Part shown: positions 1 through 6,108 of the stretch, one piece after another
Layout of the letters: every line of letters starts with the position of its first letter
How positions within the stretch are numbered: position 1 is the first letter of the stretch
Assembly: GCA_029253805.1 (NCBI GenBank)
Contig: JAQWYU010000197.1
Span: 1-6,108, forward strand
Direction of reading: 5' to 3'
Origin: Flavobacteriaceae bacterium
Lineage (GTDB): Bacteria; Bacteroidota; Bacteroidia; Flavobacteriales; Flavobacteriaceae
DNA length: 6,108 bases
Made by a program: the position numbers and the translations under genes
Notes under the pieces: model-generated
What the model saw: the letters and a program-made list of their open reading frames with translations, nothing else
The model's database searches: none
Told to the model about the DNA's origin: nothing

Positions 1-1606
1 AGTACCCATATTGTCCTCGAGCAAATAGCGCCAACGAGCGTTGTGCGTTCTGTCCCCGACTCCAACCGCCAAAAATCTTTAAACCTCCATCAAATTCAGA
101 TTCAACTTCATTTGTTTCATTGTTGTAATATGAGATATGAACAGGTCGTTCCCAGTCCTCCCAAAAGTTAGCTCCAAAATAAGGCACCCAAGTATCATAA
201 GTGCCATCTTCTCCAAACACATATATACCCGTTTCTTCATCAAACAAATTTTCAGGATCTGTAGTTAAAAAAATAGTATTTATGTCTGGTACATCATCAA
301 AAACATATGATTTACTAAATATAGAGGAGGGAAGATAGTTAGTTTGAAAAATCTTAGCTCTAATGATAGCATTTTCACTAATCTGAATTGGGGATGAATA
401 GATCAAACTTGTTTCATTTGGATTGGTAGCATCAGTTGTGTATCTTATAACTTGCTCGCTAGAATTTCCTGAAAGTGATAAGCTTATTGATTCATTTAAA
501 AACCCCCCATCGTGTGAAAAGATGACAGATTCATTAACAGCCCCTGTGTAGTAGTTATTGGAGTTTTGATTGCCAGGTGTGGTTTCTGAGAAAACAACTA
601 GATCAATATTATTTGCATTAATTCCTAAAGATGTATCTGGAGGTAAGTTTTCAACAGTAATCTGGTCTATTATTTCACCAGATGAATCACTCAAAGTAAT
701 AGTTTCTAAATTTGAAGATATCTTAAAGTCAGTATGCAGGTTACTTGATCTTAGCTGCAATATTTCGGGAGGAGTTGTTCCGAGCTCATTTGGATTTGAA
801 AAAATAGCTGATAAAAACGGAATTAAAGTAAAGTCGGATGATGTATTACTAATGTTGTGTCCTTGAATCGTTAAAATATTTTCACCTTCAACTAATAAAG
901 TACTAAAATCAGAAATTATAAAACGCTCAGGAAATCCTCCATTGTACATTAGGGCTTCATGATCTTGAATTGTTCCAGAATTATATGAAGGAGGGCTTCC
1001 ACTGATATTCGCTCTAGCTATCTCAACTCCATTTATGTAGGCTACAAATGCATCATCATAATCAATATCTAATATGAGTGAATTTAAGTTTTGTAAATCA
1101 GAAATGTTAAAAGGCTTTCGCAAGTAAACAGAAAGAGTTCCTTCGGGAATTATAGTTTCATCATCACCATCATTGTACCCAAACCCAGAGCCCCCTTGTG
1201 ACCAATTAGAGTCATCATAATTCAAATTTTTCCAATTGGGGTTTGGTTCAGATGAAGGGATCAAATATTGAAAAATATCTCCTTGATCAATTAGAGTTGT
1301 AGCAAAAGATATATTAGGTCTGTTTTTTGATGAGGCCCATAATAATAAATAACTTTCTGGGGCTAAGGATATGTTAGGAAATATCCAATTGTCAAGTTCT
1401 AAAACGTTGTCAGATAAGCCCCAATTATGTATCGAGATAGCTTGAGTTCCAAAATTGTGTAGCTCTATCCAATCCGGAGTATCACCATCTTCATCGAAAT
1501 ACACCGAATTTGAAGAGCTCACTTCATTTATTCTAATAGACTGAGCATTACCTCTAGCCATTAAAAAAGTAGATACAATTATTATAAATAGAAATTTATT
1601 AATCAT
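1..1606 (-). CDS. Secreted lamin-tail domain / CotH kinase-like protein, C-terminus cut off by the window
   Basis: I read 535 uninterrupted codons from ATG at 1606-1604 down to base 2; the gene continues past base 1. Residues 1-21 are a signal peptide (MINKFLF, hydrophobic core, NAQ cleavage context). Residues 24-97 are the first part of a lamin-tail domain (INEV, DWIELHN around W46, WIFPN at W74, LLLWASSKNR around W90). Residues about 100-270 form a jelly-roll, galactose-binding-like module (W125, GFGYNDGDD, DDAFVAYINGVEIAR). The lamin-tail fold then resumes (LHTDFKISS from L290, ending TPGN at 343-346). Residues 361-435 resemble the chitobiase/hexosaminidase C-terminal-like domain (IRYTTDATNPNET). 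From about 444 the CotH family begins (LTTDPENLFDEETGIYV, then GGWSRG with R517, and Q/R-S-L-x-x-FAR). CotH of Bacillus is a protein kinase, but the catalytic part is outside the window, so activity here is unproven. An export-system (type IX) tail would be expected at the missing C-terminus. It is transcribed divergently from the regulator. The start is supported by the signal peptide; no Shine-Dalgarno is visible. Confidence 0.88.
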   Translation of the reverse strand, partial: MINKFLFIIIVSTFLMARGNAQSIRINEVSSSNSVYFDEDGDTPDWIELHNFGTQAISIHNWGLSDNVLELDNWIFPNISLAPESYLLLWASSKNRPNISFATTLIDQGDIFQYLIPSSEPNPNWKNLNYDDSNWSQGGSGFGYNDGDDETIIPEGTLSVYLRKPFNISDLQNLNSLILDIDYDDAFVAYINGVEIARANISGSPPSYNSGTIQDHEALMYNGGFPERFIISDFSTLLVEGENILTIQGHNISNTSSDFTLIPFLSAIFSNPNELGTTPPEILQLRSSNLHTDFKISSNLETITLSDSSGEIIDQITVENLPPDTSLGINANNIDLVVFSETTPGNQNSNNYYTGAVNESVIFSHDGGFLNESISLSLSGNSSEQVIRYTTDATNPNETSLIYSSPIQISENAIIRAKIFQTNYLPSSIFSKSYVFDDVPDINTIFLTTDPENLFDEETGIYVFGEDGTYDTWVPYFGANFWEDWERPVHISYYNNETNEVESEFDGGLKIFGGWSRGQNAQRSLALFARGQYGY

Positions 1607-1651
1607 TTTTATATTTTATTGGATATAGTATTTTTTAGTGAAACAGGTTGA

Positions 1652-1664
1652 ATTGTATTACAAT
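1652..1664. repeat. 13-base palindrome ATTGTA-T-TACAAT in the divergent control region
   Basis: The two six-base arms ATTGTA and TACAAT are perfect inverted repeats around one central base. The site lies in the predicted 5' leader of the minus-strand LTD/CotH gene, just downstream of its candidate -7 box. A dyad of this size is a reasonable operator shape, but A/T-rich DNA produces such palindromes by chance and no regulator is proven to bind it. Confidence 0.35.
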
Positions 1665-1677
1665 AACCCATTTTCTA

Positions 1678-1685
1678 CAAATATA
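1678..1685 (-). promoter_or_regulatory. Candidate -7 box of the LTD/CotH gene
   Basis: Plus-strand CAAATATA reads TATATTTG on the minus strand, a full match to the Bacteroidota -7 consensus TAnnTTTG. It lies about 72 bases upstream of the ATG at 1606, giving a leader of roughly 65 bases. No TTG-type -33 element is found at the usual spacing, so the assignment rests on the -7 box and position only. Confidence 0.4.
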
Positions 1686-1824
1686 ATTAATCTGGAATTA
1701 TAAATTTCATTTCTTTAGTAATTGGGTTGTATAGCTTAATATCAATTATTAGTATGGTTGTTTTCGATACAATCCGATATTTAGCTGTTCTTGTAATTCG
1801 TTAAATGCATTCTATTTTTTATGT

Positions 1825-1832
1825 TATATTTG
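1825..1832 (+). promoter_or_regulatory. Candidate -7 box of the propeller/LuxR regulator gene
   Basis: TATATTTG is a full match to the Bacteroidota -7 consensus TAnnTTTG and lies 53 bases before the ATG at 1886, which would give a leader of about 45 bases. The -33 region is weak: the nearest TTG (1791-1793) is 31 bases away and a TTCG at 1797-1800 is 24 bases away. A weak promoter would suit a low-abundance regulator. Confidence 0.45.
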
Positions 1833-1885
1833 GAAATATTTAATTTTTAGTTAATATTTTAATTGTTGCATAGAAACTTTTTAAT

Positions 1886-4693
1886 ATGAGGTTTGCATTT
1901 TTTATTTCAATTTTATTCAGCTTTCTGAACATTAATGCCCAAGAGCACCCTCCTTTAATGGCTTATGCACCTGAGTTATACGGCGCAGAAAATCAAAACT
2001 GGGGAATTTCTCAGACCTCCGATCAAACAATGTATTTTGCCAATAATTCTGGCCTGCTCGAGTTTAACGGAGTAAATTGGAGTTTATATCCTGTTCCTGA
2101 CAATTCTATAGTAAGGTCTGTAAAGTCTGTTGGAAATGACATATATTCCGGAAGTTACATGGATTTTGGGGTTTGGAAAAAAAACAATAAAAATATTTTA
2201 GAGTATACCTCACTGCCCAATAAGTTAGGTATTGAGCTAAAGGATGAAGAACAATTTTGGAAAATAGTTAAGCTAGACGATTGGTTGGTTTTTCAGTCCT
2301 ATTCAAGAATTTATCTAGTCAACATTGATACAAACGAATATTCGTTTATTGAGTCTGATGATGATATTACAAATATTTTTGTAGTAGACGGAGTTTTGTT
2401 TTTTAATAAAAAAAATAAGGGTTTATTCAAATTCAATAATGGATCAACAGAACTTTTTCTTGATGACTCTAGAATTGTAAAAAATAAGCTTGTTGGAATG
2501 TTTGAGTTCAATGGAAAACTACTCTTATTGACTGAATCAAATGGTTTTTATTTTCTGGAAAATGATAAGTTATCTAATTGGCCTGTAGATACTAAGATAG
2601 ATTTAAGTTCTTTAAGGATATACAGTACAACAAAGTTAACAGATAACAGCATAGTGCTTGGCACAGTTTCTAAAGGCTATTTTCAGCTCACTTCCGATGG
2701 ACAATTGAAATATGATTTAAACTTTGAAAATGGGCTTAGTAATAATACTATTTTATCAGTTTTTGAAGATCAGCAAAATAATTTGTGGCTTGGACTAGAC
2801 ATTGGTATAAGCTTCATTAATTTGTCGACTCAATTTACTGTTTATAATGACACTAAAGGCACCATTGGCACCGTTTATTCTTCTTTGGTTTACAAAGATT
2901 ATTTGTTTTTAGGAACTAATCAAGGTCTTTTTTATAAACTCAGAGAATCTGATGAAAATTTTATGTTTGTTGAGGGAACTAATGGCCAAGTTTGGAGTCT
3001 CAAAGAAATTGACGGTCTATTATTTTGTGGGCATGATTCGGGCACTTTTGTAATCAAAAATAATGAAATACAGCAAACAATTTCTGATTTACCTGGGACA
3101 TGGGATTTCAAAATTTTAGAAAACAATCCCTCTTTAATTCTACAAGGCAATTACTCTGGATTAAGCATTTTAGAAAAAAAATCAGGAAAATGGAATTTTA
3201 GAAATAAAGTTAAGGGCTTTGATTTATCAACAAGATTTTACGAACAAACAGATGGAAAAGTTTTTGTTAATCACGAACTAAGAGGTCTTTATGAGCTCAC
3301 TCTTTCAGAAGATCTATTTTCTTTTTCTACAGTATCAAATATATCTTCTTCTGTTAAGAAGGGTATGGGTTCAAGTATACTAAATTTCTCTAACAAACTA
3401 TTTTACTTTTCTTCTTTTGGAGTTTCTAAATATGATGATAATAATGATGTTTTTAATTCAGTAGATTCTTTTACGGAACTTCTTAATAGCTTTTCTTCTA
3501 GGTCAACATTAATGGATGTGAAGGGCTCTGATGGTTTAAAATGGTGTTTCGCAAATGAAAATATTTTATTGCTTAGCCCGGGAAGTATAACAGAAATCCC
3601 AAAAACTGAAATTATACCCGTTTCCCTTTCTAATTTTAAAAAAGTAGTTAGTGGATTTGAAAATTTAACCAAAATAGGTTCAGATGAGTATCTTTTGGGT
3701 TCTTCAAATGGATATTTTGTTTTTAATTCGAGCATAACCAAACCAAACCGCCTACACAAGATAAAATTAAATTCTGTTGAAGCCAGTAAAATTAACCAAG
3801 AGAAACTCAGATTAGCTTTAGACTCAAACAATATTTTAGACTCTGAATCAAATAGCTTATATTTTAATTATTCTATCCCTCACTATCATAATATTGTCAA
3901 GAAAAAATACTCTTATAAGCTTGAAGGTTGGTCGTCTGAGTGGTCAAACTGGTCTGAAGAGAGTTCACAAGTTTTTGAGAATTTACCCTATGGTGAATAT
4001 CGATTTATTGTCAAAGGTAAGATTGGAGTCACAGAAACAGTTAACAGTGCCGACTTTTCTTTCAAAATTAAAAGGCCATGGTTTTTTTCTAATTTTGCAA
4101 TTCTATTTTATGTAATTATGTTGGCCTTGTTGTGGATTGTTATCCACAACAGTTATAAAATTTATTACAATAAGCAGCAACTTAAAGTACTTAAGAAATC
4201 CGAGGAGGATATTGCACTTAGAGAACTAGAGTCTTCACAAAAGCTCATGAAGTTAAATAACGAAAAGCTAAAATTAGATATTGAGAGCAAAAATAGAGAG
4301 CTGGCAATTTCTACGATGAGTTTAATTAAAAAGAATGAGTTCCTGAATGATATTAAAAATGAGCTAAAGGATAAAGAAGGAGTTCAGGATTTAAAGAAAG
4401 TTATCAAAATAATAGACAAGAACCTTAACAATACAGACGACTGGAAGCTTTTTGAAGAAGCCTTCAACAATGCAGACAAAGACTTTCTTAAACATATAAA
4501 ATCTCTTCACCCAAATCTTACTCCAAACGACCTAAGGCTTTGTGCTTATCTAAGACTCAATTTAACTTCAAAGGAAATAGCGCCATTACTAAATATTTCC
4601 TACAGAAGCGTAGAGGTTAAGCGATATCGTTTGCGAAAAAAGATAGATTTACCTCACGAATCTAGCTTGACAAGTTACATTCTTGAACTTTAG
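1886..4693 (+). CDS. Membrane-spanning one-component regulator: beta-propeller sensor, Y_Y_Y domain, LuxR-type HTH
   Basis: Complete 935-aa protein. Residues 1-18 are a signal peptide (hydrophobic core, NINAQ end). About 30-640 are beta-propeller sensor repeats of the two-component regulator propeller kind, for example NWGISQ at 38-43, YFANNSGLLEFNG, and NNLWLGLDIGISFIN around W301; the length would fit two propellers. A Y_Y_Y domain covers about 655-730 (Y675, Y677, EGWSSEWSNWS, LPYGEYRF with Y702 and Y705). One membrane helix lies at about 737-755, followed by a charged coiled-coil linker (about 760-835) that includes NRELAISTMSLIKKNE. The C-terminus is a LuxR/GerE-type HTH at about 878-920 (LTPNDLRLCAYLRLNLTSKE, SVEVKRYRLRKKI). 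No histidine kinase, ATPase or receiver domain is present, so this is not a classical hybrid two-component system; a direct ligand-to-HTH signal through the membrane is inferred. It stands 232 bases upstream of a SusC gene on the same strand, which it probably controls. The ligand is unknown. Confidence 0.92.
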   Translation: MRFAFFISILFSFLNINAQEHPPLMAYAPELYGAENQNWGISQTSDQTMYFANNSGLLEFNGVNWSLYPVPDNSIVRSVKSVGNDIYSGSYMDFGVWKKNNKNILEYTSLPNKLGIELKDEEQFWKIVKLDDWLVFQSYSRIYLVNIDTNEYSFIESDDDITNIFVVDGVLFFNKKNKGLFKFNNGSTELFLDDSRIVKNKLVGMFEFNGKLLLLTESNGFYFLENDKLSNWPVDTKIDLSSLRIYSTTKLTDNSIVLGTVSKGYFQLTSDGQLKYDLNFENGLSNNTILSVFEDQQNNLWLGLDIGISFINLSTQFTVYNDTKGTIGTVYSSLVYKDYLFLGTNQGLFYKLRESDENFMFVEGTNGQVWSLKEIDGLLFCGHDSGTFVIKNNEIQQTISDLPGTWDFKILENNPSLILQGNYSGLSILEKKSGKWNFRNKVKGFDLSTRFYEQTDGKVFVNHELRGLYELTLSEDLFSFSTVSNISSSVKKGMGSSILNFSNKLFYFSSFGVSKYDDNNDVFNSVDSFTELLNSFSSRSTLMDVKGSDGLKWCFANENILLLSPGSITEIPKTEIIPVSLSNFKKVVSGFENLTKIGSDEYLLGSSNGYFVFNSSITKPNRLHKIKLNSVEASKINQEKLRLALDSNNILDSESNSLYFNYSIPHYHNIVKKKYSYKLEGWSSEWSNWSEESSQVFENLPYGEYRFIVKGKIGVTETVNSADFSFKIKRPWFFSNFAILFYVIMLALLWIVIHNSYKIYYNKQQLKVLKKSEEDIALRELESSQKLMKLNNEKLKLDIESKNRELAISTMSLIKKNEFLNDIKNELKDKEGVQDLKKVIKIIDKNLNNTDDWKLFEEAFNNADKDFLKHIKSLHPNLTPNDLRLCAYLRLNLTSKEIAPLLNISYRSVEVKRYRLRKKIDLPHESSLTSYILEL

Positions 4694-4699
4694 AAGCAC

Positions 4700-4736
4700 T
4701 ACAACACAAGTATACAACCATACAATAGCTATACAT
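4700..4736. repeat. Cluster of short TACAA/ATACAA direct repeats after the regulator gene
   Basis: TACAA occurs at 4700-4704, 4713-4717 and 4721-4725, and a variant TACAT at 4732-4736. Two are full ATACAA hexamers (4712-4717 and 4720-4725). The same hexamer occurs three times, in either orientation, in the control region upstream of the regulator. The 9-mer TATACAACC at 4711-4719 recurs inverted at 1725-1733. This may be a shared binding motif, or A/T-rich coincidence. Confidence 0.3.
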
Positions 4737-4774
4737 TTTGTTTATTAGTCTGTTTAACAGAAAAAAATGAAACA

Positions 4775-4796
4775 ATTAAAAATCGTCATTTTTAAT
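4775..4796. repeat. Perfect 9-base A/T-only inverted repeat, possible weak terminator or operator
   Basis: Arms ATTAAAAAT (4775-4783) and ATTTTTAAT (4788-4796) are perfectly complementary around a CGTC loop. The site is 82 bases after the regulator stop codon. With no G-C pair in the stem it would be a poor intrinsic terminator. The direct repeat AAAAAATGA flanks it at 4762-4770 and 4800-4808. A third arm, TTAAAAA at 4798-4804, can pair with the second arm instead, so alternative weak hairpins are possible. Confidence 0.35.
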
Positions 4797-4865
4797 CTTA
4801 AAAAATGAGATTCTGATAAATTTAAGGCATTGTTTTTGCTATGTATGTTTTTTGTAATATAAATA

Positions 4866-4881
4866 TTGATACTATTATCAA
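4866..4881. promoter_or_regulatory. Candidate operator dyad TTGATA-N4-TATCAA upstream of the SusC gene
   Basis: A perfect six-base inverted repeat separated by CTAT, centred 52 bases before the SusC start codon. Its left arm contains the TTG (4866-4868) that would act as the -33 element of the predicted promoter. LuxR-type HTH proteins usually bind dyads of about this span as dimers, so it is a natural candidate site for the regulator encoded just upstream. This is inference from position and symmetry only. Confidence 0.4.
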
Positions 4882-4899
4882 CAACTTAACTTAGATTTA
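4866..4899 (+). promoter_or_regulatory. Candidate promoter of the SusC-like gene
   Basis: TTG at 4866-4868 and TAGATTTA at 4892-4899 (one mismatch to TAnnTTTG) are separated by 23 bases, at the long end of the Bacteroidota -33/-7 arrangement. The predicted transcript would have a leader of only about 20 bases. A competing, also imperfect box (TATGTTTT, 4844-4851) would give a leader of about 70 bases. Imperfect boxes agree with a promoter that needs an activator. Confidence 0.3.
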
Positions 4900-4925
4900 A
4901 CAAAAATTTAATTAAACTGATATTT

Positions 4926-6108
4926 ATGAAAAAAGTATTTTTTACTTTGCTGCTGAGTCTAGCTTTTGCCTACAATGCATCCGCACAGAACATCACGGTA
5001 AATGGAACAGTAAAGTCCAGCGTCGATGGCTTACCCTTGATTGGTGTTAACATCATCGTTAAGAACACAAGCTCAGGTGCTGTGTCGGATTTCGATGGTA
5101 ATTTTACCATATCAAATGTTCAATCTGACGCAACTTTGGTCTTTACATATGTTGGGTTTGAAACATTAGAACTTTTGGCCTCTTCTCAAATGAATGTTGA
5201 GTTAGCTGAAGACAGCGAGTCTTTGGATGAAGTTGTTTTGATTGGTTATGGATCTAAAAGTAGAAAGGATCTTACAGGATCTGTGTCTATAGTAGGTTCT
5301 GAAACAATCGAAAAGTTAAAGCCAGTAGATGTCTCTCAAGCTCTTCAGGGAACCACAACAGGTGTTTCTGTTTCTACTCAGTCTGGATCTCCAGGAAGTG
5401 GATTTCGATTTTTAATTAGAGGAGTCAGCAGTAATACTGATAATGACCCGTTGTTGGTTGTTGATGGATACATTACTTCGTCCTTTAACAGTTTAAATCC
5501 GGATGATATTGAAAATATTACAGTTTTAAAAGATGCGCAGGCTGCTATATACGGAGTTGAAGGAGCTAACGGAGTAATTTTAGTAACAACTAAAAAGGGA
5601 AAGAAAAACTCTGCTCCAACAGTGTCTTACAATACATACGCTGGAATACAGGAAACAACAAAAAAATTATCTCTTTTAAATGCCAGTGAATATGCGGCCT
5701 TAGTAAACGAAAGTTATGCAAACAATGGTCAAGCACTTCCTTATAACAATATTGCTGGTCCAGCTTATGGTACAGATTGGCAAGATGAGTTATTTGATCA
5801 AGCATTAATGACAAACCATAATGTTAGTCTTTCTGGTGGTACAGAGAATGTAACTTACTACTTGGGTGCAACACGTTTGGATCAAGACGGAATCATTGCA
5901 AGTGATAAATCAAACTATGTTAGAGATAATATCAAATTAAGTCTTGGTATTGATGTTAATGATCGCCTAAAGTCTACTTTAAATCTTAACTATTTTTCAA
6001 ACAGAAGAAAAACGATTAATGAATCTGGCTTAGGGTCTGTGTTGTTTAACGCCATTAGCTATTCTCCTATGTTTGCTTTGGACCAAGAAGACGTTAATGG
6101 AATTTTCG
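4926..6108 (+). CDS. SusC-like TonB-dependent outer-membrane transporter, N-terminal part
   Basis: 394 codons without a stop from ATG at 4926; the C-terminal two thirds, including most of the beta-barrel, lie past the window. Residues 1-20 are a signal peptide ending NASA before Q21. Residues about 24-95 are a carboxypeptidase-D-regulatory-like (CarboxypepD_reg-like) domain (VNGTVKSS, GVNIIVKNTSSGAVSDFDG, FTYVGFE). A TonB-box-like stretch follows (LDEVVLIGYGSKSRKD from L100). The plug domain covers about 112-230 with SusC hallmarks: LQGTTTGVSV, PLLVVDGY from P175, DDIENITVLKDAQAAIYG, EGANGVILVTTKKGKK. The barrel begins with NHNVSLSGGTENVTYYLG. There is no STN domain, so it is not of the FecA-like anti-sigma-linked type. 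SusC proteins import large ligands, mostly glycans, with a SusD lipoprotein lid and TonB energy; a SusD gene should follow. It is probably regulated by the upstream propeller/LuxR protein. The substrate cannot be named from this fragment. Confidence 0.95.
   Translation, partial: MKKVFFTLLLSLAFAYNASAQNITVNGTVKSSVDGLPLIGVNIIVKNTSSGAVSDFDGNFTISNVQSDATLVFTYVGFETLELLASSQMNVELAEDSESLDEVVLIGYGSKSRKDLTGSVSIVGSETIEKLKPVDVSQALQGTTTGVSVSTQSGSPGSGFRFLIRGVSSNTDNDPLLVVDGYITSSFNSLNPDDIENITVLKDAQAAIYGVEGANGVILVTTKKGKKNSAPTVSYNTYAGIQETTKKLSLLNASEYAALVNESYANNGQALPYNNIAGPAYGTDWQDELFDQALMTNHNVSLSGGTENVTYYLGATRLDQDGIIASDKSNYVRDNIKLSLGIDVNDRLKSTLNLNYFSNRRKTINESGLGSVLFNAISYSPMFALDQEDVNGIF

Noticed and set aside
503..508. 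G6 tract (coding strand) followed by T5 in the LTD/CotH gene as a slippage site
   Set aside because: Six bases is short for a phase-variable tract and the frame is intact; it simply encodes Gly-Gly-Phe-Leu.
570..866. 98-codon open frame on the plus strand
   Set aside because: It lies antisense to the continuous, domain-bearing LTD/CotH frame on the minus strand and its translation shows no recognisable family.
1665..1728. Inverted pair AACCCA (1665-1670) and TGGGTT (1723-1728)
   Set aside because: Six-base arms 52 bases apart with imperfect extension are within chance expectation and suggest no compact structure.
1741..1760. Apparent similarity of the ATCAATTATTAGTAT stretch to the reverse complement of the SusC upstream dyad
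   Set aside because: Only TAGTAT plus scattered A/T positions agree; the symmetric arms of the dyad are not preserved.
2177..3181. Three A8 tracts inside the regulator gene (2177-2184, 2408-2415, 3174-3181) as possible phase-variation sites
   Set aside because: The reading frame is intact across all three, and runs of A are expected from Lys/Asn codons in A/T-rich DNA; read comparison would be needed to show length variation.
3403..3831. 142-codon open frame on the minus strand
   Set aside because: It is a shadow of the propeller region of the regulator, which is a well-supported gene over the same bases.
5590..5814. 74-codon open frame on the minus strand
   Set aside because: It overlaps the canonical SusC plug and barrel sequence in the opposite direction and has no promoter or family match.

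Overview
The window looks like chromosomal DNA from a low-GC member of the Bacteroidota, most likely a (marine) Flavobacteriia relative. Three things point this way: an N-terminally complete SusC-type TonB-dependent transporter, a secreted LTD/CotH-type protein and a propeller/Y_Y_Y/LuxR-HTH regulator are all typical of that phylum; the genes lack clear Shine-Dalgarno sequences and have A/T-rich leaders; and TAnnTTTG-type -7 promoter boxes precede two of the three starts. The genus cannot be fixed from the sequence alone.

Layout: bases 1-1606 hold, on the minus strand, the N-terminal 535 codons of a large secreted protein (signal peptide, lamin-tail domain carrying an inserted jelly-roll module, a chitobiase-C-like domain and the start of a CotH kinase-like domain); its C-terminus lies beyond base 1. 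Bases 1607-1885 are a divergent control region with one -7-like box for each direction and a short palindrome. Bases 1886-4693 (plus strand) encode a complete 935-aa membrane-spanning regulator: exported beta-propeller sensor, Y_Y_Y domain, one transmembrane helix, a helical linker and a C-terminal LuxR-type HTH, with no histidine kinase or receiver domain. Bases 4694-4925 are a control region with a cluster of ATACAA-like repeats, an A/T-only hairpin and a TTGATA-N4-TATCAA dyad beside a weak promoter match. Bases 4926-6108 (plus strand) begin a SusC-like outer-membrane transporter that runs off the window end.

Reading: the regulator-then-SusC order is that of a polysaccharide (or other large-nutrient) utilisation locus, where a sensor in the periplasm reports a ligand directly to a DNA-binding domain on the other side of the inner membrane and switches on the SusC/SusD pair. 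A SusD gene is expected just past base 6108. The substrate cannot be read from this window. Whether the divergent CotH-type gene belongs to the same regulon is open. No RNA gene, CRISPR array, insertion sequence or clear mobile element was seen.
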